Positions 22,884-34,514 of a DNA stretch of 64,000 nt are shown one piece after another. The stretch lies in NCBI GenBank assembly GCA_025529335.1, contig JAMYHX010000072.1:1-64000 (forward strand), in the 5' to 3' direction. Positions within the stretch are counted from its first letter, which is position 1, and each line of letters starts with the position of its first letter. The stretch is from Rhizopus sp. PT2906 (taxonomy: Eukaryota > Mucoromycota > Mucoromycetes > Mucorales > Rhizopodaceae). Under the pieces are notes generated by a model. The model was not told the DNA's origin, made no database searches, and saw nothing but the letters and a program-made list of their open reading frames with translations. A program made the translations under genes and the position numbers.

Positions 22884-23365
22884 CATGTAAAGCTTTCTTA
22901 CTGTCTTGGTATTGTCAAACCAGGCGTTTGATGAAGTAGAAAGACAGATGGCATGATCTCCAGATTCAGCAGAGGTAAAGGTGAAACGTCCAGATGAGCC
23001 ACTTTTTGTGTCTACAACTCTGTGGCCTTGAGGAAGTTCCTAATGATGAACTTTAATGGTGTTGTTCGAAAAAATAACAATAATTATATAATAATAACCT
23101 CGACTGTGATTTCCATCTTGACATCCTTATTTTCAATCCATTCATTTTGAGTTGAAGAGAACTGTTCTGTCTTGTAAACACCTATTGATGTGTTTAATAA
23201 AAAATTAGGGATACCAAAACACTAGTTACCAATGACCATGGTTTCTTTTGGTAAGTCTTCAATAAAGCATTTCTTCTCGGAACCTTCGAGATAAAAGTAT
23301 AATGCCTGAGTACTGATTACACACAAAGCGAGTAATACAAGTGCAGAAAACCGTATGCTTGACAT
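22436..23365 (-). CDS. p24-family cargo receptor, alpha type (Erp1/5/6, TMED4/9-like)
   Basis: Six exons (23365-23230, 23181-23099, 23039-22902, 22831-22762, 22707-22637, 22585-22436) give 215 residues. Signal peptide (RFSALVLLALCVISTQA), GOLD domain starting LYFYLEGSEKKCF with the second cysteine in HAICLS, a His/Asp-rich insert (DDPTDHHDHHADG), coiled coil, transmembrane helix (WWTIAQIAVLGVVCFW) and tail NFFTAKKLV. The tail combines FF with KKLV, a classical KKXX COPI retrieval signal, which marks the p24-alpha subfamily. It acts in ER-Golgi cycling, probably with other p24 subunits such as the one at 15127-15811. Intron 3 holds an AT microsatellite (22851-22881). Convergent with Hsp70-like copy B at 14 bp. 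Confidence 0.9.
22851..22881. repeat. AT microsatellite in a p24 intron
   Basis: About 15 AT units inside intron 3 of the p24-alpha gene. A comparable run lies in intron 9 of the CENP-I gene (about 26243-26271). Confidence 0.9.
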
Positions 23366-23980
23366 GTCTAATAACGCACGCGTGTGTGTGTCCTTGAAAG
23401 CAACAAGTGAGAATTAATGACTGAAGGAGTTTTTCAATGTTCAGATTAATAGCCCAATCAGGGCTCGCCAATAAAGTCGAATTAATTTGGCTGACTTCTC
23501 TCTCAAAGAACTCAAGGCACGTGACTCTGTCCAATACATTGTACTATTTGTACCAAAGAAACACTCCATCTTGTATGCTAGCTACTTTAAATACAAAAAA
23601 AAAATTGTACGCTGGCTGTCAGGTAGATTGCATCAAGCCTCCATATCACACGCACTGTGTGTACACCAACTGAATATATTAAGTTTTGTTATATAAACAT
23701 CCTATTAGACTTTCTTTCTCTTCATGCAAGAAAAGAAGTACTTCATGTAGAGCCCGGATCAGACGGTACATACAGATATGAGGAGATACTCTTGATAGAG
23801 CAGCATCTTTAAACGTATGTGTACGACGGTAAGTTGAATTAAAGCAGCTGTCAACCTGTGACGATCTTTTTCTTTTTTTGTTTCCACCTTTAAAATGGGT
23901 AAAGCATTAGAAAAAGCAAACAAAAATAAGTGAACTGAATTCATGTAGCAAATAGAAGAGACAATACTGATGAAGACCAA
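23366..23980. other. Intergenic region between divergent p24 and CENP-I genes
   Basis: 615 bp with no supportable gene. It contains an ACGCGT at 23378-23383 just upstream of the p24 start and a CACGTG at 23519-23524. The short overlapping frames here are not protein-like. Confidence 0.5.
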
Positions 23981-26241
23981 ATGAGCGATCACGATTCTAT
24001 TTATAGCAATGATCAAGACATTCAATCGAGAGCAGTTAGTTTATCTGATATAACAACAGATAACGTCGATGACATTTTACATGAACAATTCAATCGCTTT
24101 CATCCCTCTTTACCTGCTGCTACTCTTGTTCACAATACTCCTTATTTCCTAAGTTCAGGCGATATCATCAAAAAATTTGGACTTTCTCAGATACAATTTG
24201 AGGCCTTGTATCAAATTATTATGAGCAATAAACTAGGTATAACAACAATAGCTACAACAACAACAATGATATTAATTTTAAATAGTTCCAAGACGAAGAA
24301 TAGCCTTGGTTTCATTACTTCTTCCAAGAAACAATGTGCCTGAGTGGTGTGTGACGCGTATCATTGCAAGAATACCCAATAATAGTGTCAAGCTAAACAA
24401 GAGATTGCTGCAGTGGATTATCTCAATTTATGACATGATTGAATCTGATAACGAACAATATAACAATCTATACCCTGTGTTATTTCATTATTTGACAATA
24501 GCTGGAATTAGGTAAAAACAAAAGATCTTTTGCTTTATCTGTAACACCCTCTCCTTTTTTAGAACGGAGCTCTGTCATTTACTTTACTACATGACCAGAA
24601 AGAATAGAGTGACCAAATATAGAGTTAAGAAACTGTAAGGAAGGAATGAACAGATGAAAAATAGAGCTAACATTTCGTAAAGGAAAGAAATGATTGATAA
24701 AGAAAAGGATAATATAGCATTGATTGCGCTTTTGATGGTCTATAAAAGCTATGATGACAGCATTGAAATATCTGAGAATGTTCGATTAAGAGGAGCCATA
24801 GCATTTGAGGTATTTAGCAATATTAAAAAAAAGAGAGAGAGTGTGTGTATGCTAATATATGAATAGCATCCTGATCCCGAAACAAAAAATAACTTGATGA
24901 ATATAAGAATGTTATGGTCCAACAATGACGAAACAGGATTGTATAGGCCTCCTATTACACTGGGCTCAACCTCAGTGCCACGTAACAAGAGGAAAAGAAA
25001 TCAAGATCCCCAAGAGTTGAAGAAGGCAACGATACAAGTAAGACACACAAGTAGTCACTTGTTCCACGGCTAATACTTTTATAGTTTCGTAATTTGGATG
25101 TACAAGAAGTACTACGAATGGCAGAACATATCGATCAATTCAAACTATCAGAACAACTGGACAGAATGTTGGAGAATAGGATACTACAACATGTCATCGT
25201 ATGCAGACCCGATAGTTCACTTATTTCTCGTATGGGCTATTGGCTCGATCAAAAGCTGCTATACCTCGTTCGATGGGCAAATCCAAAAGATATAGGAAAG
25301 ACTGAATTCAGGGAATTCCTACAAAAGTTGATAAAGTTGACACAATTTACAAAGGTAACAAGACACACTTTAAAACATATCTAACAGGTTATTAGGCTCA
25401 ATTACCTATCATTGAGGACTTTTTAAGAGAGTATTTAAAGATCTGGAATGGATATGAGTTTCAAGAAGAGGTTTTTGAACTTGTCACATTTCTAAAACCA
25501 AATGAATATCAAGGTACGTAAGCTTGAAAAAAGTTAAGCTTATACACACTGAATGAACCAGATCTATATAAATCCGTCTTGAGACCACTGTATCGATTGT
25601 ATTACATATCAGACGTTCATTGGAAAGCGAGGTTGATCCTCTGTTATAGTGAATGGCTTAAGAATTGGGCATTGTTAGACTGGGATAAGCATAAGAAGCT
25701 GGAACAAGACGAACAAGCAGAGATGGATCAAGTGACTTGGTTATTTAAAGGGCTATCATTCGATACAGACTATTTTCACTCAATGCAGCAATTTGTTTTA
25801 CATGTCGATAAATTATGTACGCTCGGCTTGCTCCAAGAGAAAGATCATCCCTTATTACAACACGCTTCACTTTCATTTTTTGAACTAGTAAAATAAGTGA
25901 GATTATATTGTATACGTCAAAAATTAACACACATCAAAGGTCTCTTCCATTTCAATACAGCATAATATACCAAGAATCATTACACCTGCGGCACCATTTG
26001 TATATAGACACTTCTTTTCTACTTCTGCAATGGCACATAGTAGGATATGCAACATTATTTATCAATATAAAATGGCATTTGAACAAAGTGAAGATCAACT
26101 TGAAGATCATCAGACTGAAGAATATCTATCAAGCTTCAATACTTGCATGCTGAATGTATGTAATGCCTTATGGAAAACGATCAGTATTCAAGGTGAACAA
26201 CCTCCCTTTGATCTACCAGCGTAAGAGTGCTTGTATATCAA

Positions 26242-26272
<31 letters not shown>

Positions 26273-26732
26273 CTCACCCACCTTAAAAAGTGTAACTGTA
26301 GAGCGCTTGTTTGAAAGATGTCAAGAAAGAGGAACAGATGTACAAAGAGCATTGTCTATAACGCAATCAGCAGCCTTAATAGGGTTCTCAAAGAGATTCA
26401 TGAAGGTTAGTTTCTAGATATCGTAAGAGAGGTTTGAACATAACAAAAGAGCATCGTAGGCGTTGGAAGAGCAAGAGACGAATCATCAGGTGATGCATCA
26501 TGAGCCGATTACGGCTAATTCGTTAGCTAAACTTGGACAGGTAAGGATCAAACATTACTCCTTAAGGCTGATACTGACCGTAATATAGGAAGGTGGAATG
26601 AGTTTATCCTATCAAGACTATAGAATACGTTATTTAGATCATCTTTATGAACAAGGTTTTACTGGCATTTATAATTTATTATATTCCAGTATGAAATCTT
26701 TAATCAATAAAAGAAAAGAAGAAGTGGTTTAA
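23981..26732 (+). CDS. mis6: Inner kinetochore protein CENP-I / Mis6
   Basis: Twelve exons (23981-24236, 24304-24511, 24563-24634, 24683-24809, 24867-25037, 25085-25354, 25396-25513, 25562-25887, 25961-26220, 26291-26405, 26460-26540, 26589-26732) give 715 residues. Family blocks: KKFGLSQIQFEALYQIIMSN, LLLPRNNVPEWCV, LYPVLFHYLTIAG, CHLLYYMTRKNRVTKYRVKKL, SRMGYWLDQKLLYLV, IITPAAPFVYRHFFSTSAMA, ICNIIYQYKMAFE. These match Mis6/CENP-I, a helical-repeat subunit of the constitutive centromere-associated network (with CENP-H/K/M) that sits on the centromere and helps load CENP-A in other organisms. Length equals the family norm (about 700-760 aa). The acceptor of intron 9 (26289-26290) was chosen because it alone restores the frame. 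No disabling change was seen. Confidence 0.85.
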
Positions 26733-27389
26733 ATAATTGTTATTGATGCCCTACTTATATAAAAAAGATGATAAAGAAATGTTTATTTCAAAAAGAGAAA
26801 GACGCTATAAAGAATCAGGAATCGTTAGTATAAATTACTACACTCATATGATCGACCATTATCAATGACAAGGTATTATCAGATGTAAAGTCTGTTTAAA
26901 GCACAGAGATGATGCATATATTCAGGCCCTTCGACATTGACACGTTGCAACGTTGACTTTGGGAAAGAGTGTACAACACTTTAGGACGCACAGATTTTCT
27001 ATTGTAACCTTGACAACCAAGTTTGGCAATTGATAGACAAGTAGTACGTCTCTTTGTCCTTTATAACAATAGCAATATACAATACCCCTTCCAGTTGCTT
27101 CTTTTTTTTTTTTAAAGGATCATCAATTTCAAGTTGATTTAAGCAAAGCAGCACATGTAAAAAAGAAGCTTATGATTGCAACTAAAAGAAATTAAAAACC
27201 AAAAATAGCTTAAAGAACCATTATTTACAACGTAAGTTTCTATTGACAAGCAGGGCAATACACGAATAGGAACTTGTCGGGGTTGTATTCATTCATTTTA
27301 CACGTGTAACTATTCTATTGTTATATACTCATGTAACTCTCTCTTTTTCCTTTTTTTCATTTTCGTTTTTCTTCCTTTCTGATAACAAA
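26733..27389. other. Intergenic region upstream of beta-tubulin
   Basis: 657 bp with no gene seen. It ends in a pyrimidine-rich stretch (27340-27380) just before the beta-tubulin start, typical of highly expressed fungal genes. Confidence 0.5.
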
Positions 27390-28873
27390 ATGAGAGAAAT
27401 TATTCACGTACAAGTTGGTAAATATACATAGTAGCTTATATATAAAAATGGGTCATTTACTTAAACAAATATAAAGGTCAATGTGGTAACCAAGTGGGTC
27501 AAAAGTTTTGGGAGACTATCTCTCAAGAACACGGTCTTGAGGCCAATGGTACCTATGCTGGTGATAATGATCTCCAGTTAGAGAGAATCAATGTATTTTT
27601 TAATGAAGGCTCTCAGGGTCAATACGTCCCTAGGTAAAAAAAAAAAGACGTTTTAAATTGTTTCAATCTATATATATATATAACACTGTTGGGGGAGAAC
27701 AGATCCGTATTGGTAGATCTTGAACCTGGTACGATGGATGCTGTTCGATCCAGTCCTTATGGTAAGCTATTCCGCCCTGATAACCTCATCTTTGGTCAAT
27801 CTGGTGCTGGTAACTCTTGGGCCAGAGGTTACTATACAGAAGGTGCTGAATTGGTTGAATCTGTCATGGATGTCTTGCGTAAAGAAGCTGAAAACACCGA
27901 TTGTCTCCAAGGCTTTCAATTATGCCACTCTCTTGGTGGTGGCACTGGTTCCGGCCTTGGTTCTCTCTTGCTTTCAAAGATCCGTGAAGAATATCCCGAT
28001 CGTATGCTCTGTACTTACTCTGTAGTTCCTTCTCCCAAGGTATCCGATACCGTGGTTGAACCTTATAATGCCGTCCTTTCCGTCCACCAACTCGTCGAAA
28101 ACTGTGATGCTACTTTCTGTATCGATAACGAAGCACTTTATGACATCTGCTTTAGAACACTCAAGTTGACTAATCCCGGCTATCCTGAATTGAACCAACT
28201 TGTGTCTACTGTCATGTCTGGTGTCTCTACCAGTTTGCGTTTCCCTGGTCAATTGAACTCTGACTTGCGTAAGTTGTTTGTCAACATGGTTCCTTTCCCT
28301 CGTCTTCACTTCTTCATGGTCGGTTTTGCTCCCTTGACTGCCTTTGGTTCTCAGCAATACCGTAACTTGAGTGTTCCCGAATTAACTGCTCAAATGTTTG
28401 ATGCTCGTAACATGATGGCTGCCTCTGACCCTCGTCACGGTCGTTACTTGACTGTCGCCACCATCTTCCGTGGTCGCTTGTCTACCAAGGAAGTCGAAAA
28501 CCAAATGTTAGCTGTTCAACAAAAGAACTCTTCCTACTTTGTTGAATGGATTCCTAACGGTGTCAAGACTTCTCTTTGTGATATTCCTCCTGTGGGTCTC
28601 AAGATGTCTGGTACCTTCATTGGTAACAGCACGGCTATTCAAGAACTATTCAAGCGTGTGAATGACCAATACTCCGCCATGTTTAGAAGAAAGGCTTTCT
28701 TGCATTGGTACACTGGTGAAGGTATGGACGAAATGGAATTCACAGAAGCAGAATCCAACATGAACGACTTGGTCTCTGAATACCAACAATATCAAGAAGC
28801 TACCGCTGAAGAAGAGTATTTAGAAGAAGAAGATTATCTTGAAGAAGATCAAGATATTGAAGAAGACGAGTAA
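27390..28873 (+). CDS. TUB2: Beta-tubulin with Tyr167 and Ala198
   Basis: Exons 27390-27417, 27477-27633 and 27703-28873 give 451 residues. MREI autoregulatory start, GQCGNQVG, GGGTGSGLG nucleotide loop, PYNAVLSVHQLVENCDATFC and an acidic tail ending EEDE are all present. The protein aligns with canonical beta-tubulin without gaps through residue 200, so numbering is direct: Cys165, Tyr167, Ala198, Phe200, where most fungi have Phe167 and Glu198. Tyr167 and Ala198 are classical benzimidazole-resistance residues. Other unusual positions in the core (VFF at 49-51, Cys196, Cys136) suggest a divergent paralogue. It forms microtubules with alpha-tubulin. Codon use is more C-ended (TCC, CTC, AAG, GTC) than in its neighbours, indicating high expression. 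The introns are confined to the 5' end. Confidence 0.95.
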
Positions 28874-29049
28874 AATCATTCTATTATTCCCACTTTAAAT
28901 GTTCCAAACCTTACCTTTATCATATACAGAGAGACATAGTTTTAATCCTTAATGCGCTAATAAAAACCACGTGACCTTTTTGAAACTTGTTCTATGCAAA
29001 AAGTCTGTGCTTGCATTTTTTTCTTGCGTTTGTGTACATAAATATTAAA

Positions 29050-30741
29050 ATGAACAATTTTGAATCCATTCATTCTTCGCTTGATTTTAACGAGAGTCTA
29101 CTAGAGACTAATCCTTTTGCAGATGCTGTGCCTACAGGAAGTGGCTCGATTGAACCTGCAGAGACTCAGCATAATCATGACATTGAGCAGCAGACAGTTA
29201 TTGAACAACAAACAACACCGCCAGTGAATGAACAAGAAATAGAAGAAGAACCAAGTGAAATAACTGAACAGTTACAACAAGTTGATATCAATAAATCGAC
29301 TTCACTTGACACATCGTCTATAGAAGATACCCAAGTAAAGTTTCACTTTTATATAAATAGAAAGAAAAAGAACTAAAAACATATCTTAGTCAAAATCTTT
29401 ACAAGTGCCCGAAAGTGGATCTCGACCATATTTTCAAATTACCATTGAGGATCCACAGAAAGTAGGTGATGCTATTAATGCTCATATTGTCTATAAAGTC
29501 AGAACCAAGGTATATTTTTTCACTTGAAAGGGATGGGAGGCAATTAAAACATTCTATAGACCAACTCTCCTGCTTTCCGTTCACCAGAGGTGATTGTGGC
29601 AAGAAGATACCGCGATTTTTTATGGCTTTATAACCAACTGACACTAGGCAACCCAGGCGTGATTGTACCTCCTGTGCCTGAAAAGCACGCATTAGGCCGC
29701 TTTCAAGATGATTTTGTAGAGTCAAGGAGAATGGCCCTGGAGCGATGTCTGCAAAAGATCGTTGCACACCCGATGCTCTATGGAGATCCTGACCTAAAGG
29801 TATTTTTGGAAAGCGAATCATTTAATATCGAAAAGCGACAGAGACGAGCGGAACCAGAAAAACTCGGGTTTATGCGATCCTTTGGCGAGACGATATCGAA
29901 TGCAGCCACCTTTTCAAAGTTTGTCGAGGTCGATGAATGGTTTGCATCGAAACGAAATCAACTGGACGCATTGGAAGTGCAGTTAAAAGGGCTGTTGAAA
30001 AGCGTGGAAGGCGTAGTGAAGCAACGAAAGGAACTGGGTTCAGCCACAGCCGATTTTGGTGAAAGTATGTTTCCGCTGGCTTCGGCGGAATTAAATCATA
30101 GCTTATCGACTCATTTGAGAATACTTGGAGAGATACAGAAAAAGATGAAGCAGTTGCACGAGGAGCAGGCGCAGTATGATATCATTACTCTAGAGAATAC
30201 AATTGATGAATATATTCGTATCATTGGATCTATTAGGGTAAGAAAGACGGGGGGTAAACAAGGGTACTTGTCGCTCACACAGTGTGTATCATTGAAAAAT
30301 TAAACTTGCAGATCGCTTTTAATGCTCGAGTGAAGGCGTATCAAACTTATCAACAAGCTGACTCTGAATTACAGCGAAAGTTAGCCTTATTTGAGAAAGT
30401 AAAGGCACAGCAAAAGAACAAGCCAGACAAGTTGGCCGCTTCTCAACAAGAAATTAACGAGATGAAACAAAAGGTGGAAGAACTTGAGCAAGAATTTGAT
30501 GATATATCTAAGCTGATAAAGAGTGAATTGGATCGATTTGATAAGGAAAAAGTGGAAGACTTTAGAGATAGTGTTCAGCAATTCCTGTGCAGTATGATTG
30601 AGCATCAAAAACAGGTAATTCATAAAGAGAGAGAAGAAGTATTATACTCATCTGTGAATTTAGATTGTTGCGCTATGGGAAACATATTTTGAACAGACAG
30701 AAGGGCTTGAAGAAGAAGAAGAAGAAGCAGAAGCAGAATAA
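29050..30741 (+). CDS. VPS5: Retromer sorting nexin Vps5 / SNX1 (PX-BAR)
   Basis: Exons 29050-29334, 29390-29509, 29560-30237, 30312-30614 and 30664-30741 give 487 residues. An acidic, Gln-rich N-terminus precedes a PX domain (PYFQITIEDPQKVGDAINAH, then RRYRDFLWLYNQL and VPPVPEKHALGRFQDDFVE, the PI3P pocket) and a C-terminal BAR domain made of long helices with the SNX1/2 blocks ERCLQKIVAHPML and FGESMFPLASAELNHSLS. Vps5/SNX1 pairs with Vps17/SNX5-6 to tubulate endosomes for retromer recycling to the Golgi. The chosen Met (29050) follows an A-rich context; an earlier ATG-less extension was ignored. A CACGTG box lies at 28969-28974, 76 bp upstream. The C-terminus is a run of Glu/Ala encoded by GAA repeats. 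Confidence 0.92.
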
Positions 30742-31927
30742 ATTACATTAATAAACGACGTCTAGTAGGAAAAGCACATGAGATTGGATAGCACCTTATA
30801 TCCCCAAATACTGTGCTTCCGCTCTCAATTTACCGGATGTTTGAATTAGACCACTTTTCTTATTTTATTGTTGTATCCATTGTATTTTGATATGAATTTC
30901 TTTCACAATGATGACAGAGGCGGGATCGTGGATGATTCTGGTAACAAAGCGGCTGTGAATTAATAAATATGCTGATAGAACGCACTTCAGTGTCCTCTAC
31001 TTCCATGATGAGGCATATCTGACTTGCTACAGTTAAAATGTATGTTGCAGCAATTGTGGATCTGTATAACAAGAAATCTTTATTGATTCTCACAGTAATT
31101 GTCCTTATCCTCGTGGTGTAGAAGCTGTCGTATTTCTACGTTTATTCAACCTTAACCTGTCTTGAATTTTCAACTCAATCTGTCTCCCACTAGATTAGCG
31201 ATGTACACACAGAGCAGAGACGAATAGAAGAGCTCAATCGTTCTGTATGCCAAACCATATACGACTCACTGGATACCACTTGCGGTCGGGATTATTTCAA
31301 GCTACATGTACTGGCAAGACCTCTACAGGCTTTTGAAGCCTGCAATCATTATAATCGTAAATGACGTATGGTCCTGATAAGCTATATGACTAGATTCGAC
31401 GCCAGGAAGCCTGTGCTTGCTTTAAATGACTAATACATTAACGATGACGAGAGACATGAGGCAGATTCTATCATCCAATGGCCACAGGTGAGTATACTAA
31501 AGCGCTGGCGAAAATAAGCAAAACACGCAAAAATCGTACTTTAAAGCCAACCATCTTCCGCTCCTGAAGGTGCACAGCACTCTGCGGGCGCCTGGAATCT
31601 ATTTACTCTATTGATCTCGTCATGGAGGGATCTTTTTATTGCGTTCAGCAGAAAGTTACATAAAATGAAATCTGTTATTTTCACCAAACATCCCTGTAAG
31701 TTGAAGATGGGAAGCACAGTATGACTTTGAACAACTATGTTTATAAAAATGCCAAGGCTTAACGGGGGGCTAATTTATATAGTAAACTTGACTCAAATCA
31801 TGTATATCCTATAGATCATTCTCATATATGCAAGTATATGTGTTGACTACTTTTAACGGAGTTTAGAACATCCTTAAGAACTGAACTTGCCCAGATTAAT
31901 TTTCACTCTATATATACACGTTTTATA
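30742..31927. other. Intergenic region with a coding relic
   Basis: 1.2 kb with no intact gene. A protein-like frame preceded by a possible acceptor lies at 31194-31364 and is annotated separately. The remainder is AT-rich with chance frames only. Confidence 0.5.
31194..31364 (+). pseudogene. Isolated exon-like relic, unidentified
   Basis: After CCCACTAG, a 57-codon frame of ordinary protein composition (ISDVHTEQRRIEELNRSVC, TCGRDYFKLHVLARPLQAFE) runs to a TGA. GC is higher than the flanks. No upstream exon or start is evident, so it looks like a remnant of a lost gene. Family not recognised. Confidence 0.25.
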
Positions 31928-32612
31928 ATGGTCAATCTCTCTCTTCGTTCTATTCAAGCTGTCATCTTGTTAGATGGCGAAGGAAATCGTGTATTAGCAA
32001 AATATTATGGCCAAGATAAGACAAATGTTAAACAACAAAAGCAATTTGAAAAGGGATTATTTGAAAAAACGAAGCGTGCTCAAGGTTTTGAAGATGGAAT
32101 GAAAGTTGATGAAAAACTAATGTTACAATATAGGAGATGTCATCTTGTATGATAATCAAGTTGTTCTATACCGCTCAAATATCGATATTTTCTTTTATGT
32201 TGTTGGTTCAATGGAAGAAAACGAACTGATCTTGTTGAGCATGTTGAGTGCGTTTTATGATGCTGTATCTACCTTATTAAGGTATAAAGAAAGAAAGAAA
32301 AAAGTGGCAGGTGGCTCATATGCATATGTTTTAGGTACCAAGTAGAAAAACGGTCGGTTATGGATAATTTGGATCTAGTTATTTTATGTCTTGATGAAAC
32401 AGTGGATGAAGGGTAAATAAAGAAGAGAGAACGGAAGAAGGGAGGGGACTAAAGTCTTTTCTAGAATTATATTAGAAACAGATGCAAATGCTATTGTCAA
32501 TAGAGTTTCAAAACCACGTATGGATATGGTTGATATTCCTTTCTCAGAACAAACGTTGCTACAAGCCTACCAGACAGCCAAGGATAAATTTGCTAATCAG
32601 TTGCTACGATAA
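31928..32612 (+). CDS. RET3: Coatomer zeta subunit (zeta-COP)
   Basis: Exons 31928-32084, 32134-32281, 32335-32412 and 32465-32612 give 176 residues. The longin/clathrin-adaptor small-chain fold is clear: SIQAVILLDGEGNRVLAKYY, FEKGLFEKTKRAQGDVILYD, DIFFYVVGSMEENELILLSML, and LDLVILCLDETVDEGIILETD, which are the zeta-COP signatures. It is the small subunit of the COPI F-subcomplex, acting in Golgi-to-ER retrieval, the route that the p24-alpha KKLV tail in this window would use. Length is normal (about 175-190). A TATA-like TATATATA lies about 15 bp before the start. Confidence 0.93.
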
Positions 32613-33546
32613 ACCTGCTTTTGGGGCGTAAACGCGTCTATGATGGTGCAATGATCTCCTTGAAATAAAATGAAGATCCGTTTACCTTTTTATATGTATT
32701 TCCGGTGTAAGATAGAATTTTAAGAAAGTAAAAAAGTTTAACGTTCGGAAATAACATCAGTAAACTTTAATTAAGGAAAAAGATTTTGTGCTTGTGTGTG
32801 TATGTATGTGTCATGAACTAGGATGAAAATACAAGAAATAGGGGTAAAGATATTAAATATAGGTTCACCAATAATGGAAACTCAAAAAAACTTTGACATT
32901 TTTTCTCTCCCTTGTTATTTGCCTTGGCCTTTATCTCTTTTTAAGGATAACAAAAAAAGACTATAGTTACAAGTTGCCATGACAAAAAAAAGTGGCATCT
33001 TCTTTCATGTTCTTTTTATGCACTTTATCCAAATATGTTTATATTTTGTATGACAAAAATGAGGCGAGCCTTTTTGAATAGCAACTGTTGTGTATTTATT
33101 TGTTTTGACCCTGAAATTAGTGCCCTCTCTCTCTCTCTCTCTCTCCAGGTACCCGCCTCTTTTTTTACTTTCTTTAACCCCCTTGAATATTACTCCTAAT
33201 TGAAAGAGAGTACAACACCAATAAATATTATTGACAACGGAATCATCACCGTAGAGCGTAAGGCACTTGGCCGGAGTTCACCGGAGTTCAGTGACAGATG
33301 AAGCACTCTTACCTGTCAAAAAATTAAGAGAATGGATGAATATAATAGTTACTATGCTGTTCTGGCTACAACCTTATTCAAAGTATACATGGGTACTTCT
33401 AAAAAAAGTGTCTTGTCAATAGTATATTTGTTAACACAAATAAAATTATATCCCTTGTTATTACCCCTTAATTTTCTTGGTTTATTCATGATATAAAAAA
33501 AAAAAGTTCATCTATTATCAGTTCTCATCTTTTTCTTTACATCAAA
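32613..33546. other. Intergenic region
   Basis: No gene seen. It includes a CT repeat (about 33124-33147), a direct repeat CGGAGTTCA (33274-33291) and poly-A/T tracts. The last 60 bp before 33547 is pyrimidine-rich, as expected for the zinc-finger gene promoter. Confidence 0.5.
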
Positions 33547-34514
33547 ATGTCTTTTGTTTCTTCACCTTCATACATCGATACAATGTCTACTTCAAGTCCT
33601 TTGGGTCTTATCTTTAATCATTCACAAAACCGCCCAAGATCCCCTCCAGAGCATGATTTGTTATCTTTGGCCTCTGTAGATAACGCCTCTTTGTACAATA
33701 CAGAAGACCAGACACTGCTAGACTGTTATAATGCACCTGTCGACAAAGTCTCCATGCCATCATGCTATCAAGAGCCGCATTCGACTCATCCTATTTCAAC
33801 TGTATCATCTCTTTTGACACCACCTCTAGCTTCAGATCCAAACATATATTATCAGGATCCTTGGCAGTTTAGAAAGCCATACAATTGTGATTCTTACTGT
33901 TGTTACTGGTCTTCCTATTATGACATGTGTTGCTCTTCTGAATCGCTTACAACCTGTTACTCACCTACCTGTCATGAATGCAACCTCCTCACACCTGCTG
34001 AATCGCCTTCAGTGACTTCCACTCCTATCAAGGACCTGATGTCTTATGATCACGTGCCTGCTGATTATCCTCGCTTTTATAACGACGCACCTACCGAATT
34101 AGATACAGAGGTAGTAGCAACACCCGCCCCTGGCCGTCGTGCTAAATTAAGAAGTTACAGTAAAGCCAAAAGACATTACAGTGTGGACTCAAATACATCA
34201 TCAGAATCAGACTCATATTCTGATAAGGCATATTCATCTGTGGCTCCAAGAAGATACAAATGTTCTGTCTGCCCCAAGAGGTTCACTAGACCAAGCTCAT
34301 TAGCCACACATATGCACAGCCATACAGGAGAAGTAAGTATATATATATATGATAACGACGGCATATATACTCATCTACAAAACAATAGAAACCATATGCA
34401 TGCGAATTTAAAGACTGCGGCCGTCGATTTTCTGTTGTAAGCAATTTACGCAGACATGCCAAGATACACATAAGCAGCAATGATGCTGATGATACTAGTA
34501 ATGACAGCAAATAG
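33547..34514 (+). CDS. C2H2 zinc-finger transcription factor, two C-terminal fingers
   Basis: Exons 33547-34332 and 34389-34514 give 303 residues. The first 230 residues are Ser/Pro/Tyr-rich with a Cys-rich patch (YCCYWSSYYDMCC, TCYSPTCHECN). Two adjacent C2H2 fingers end the protein: CSVCPKRFTRPSSLATHMHSH, then linker TGEKPYA and CEFKDCGRRFSVVSNLRRHAKIH. The intron splits the TGE-KP linker. The second finger's GRRFSVVSNLRRH is a signature of a fungal two-finger group. Such proteins are nuclear activators; target genes cannot be inferred. A 60-nt TA-containing intron and a short acidic/Ser tail complete it. Confidence 0.88.

Noticed and set aside
27974..28357. Long antisense frame of 127 codons inside beta-tubulin
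   Set aside because: It is a shadow of a codon-biased gene on the other strand; no splice signals or protein motif.
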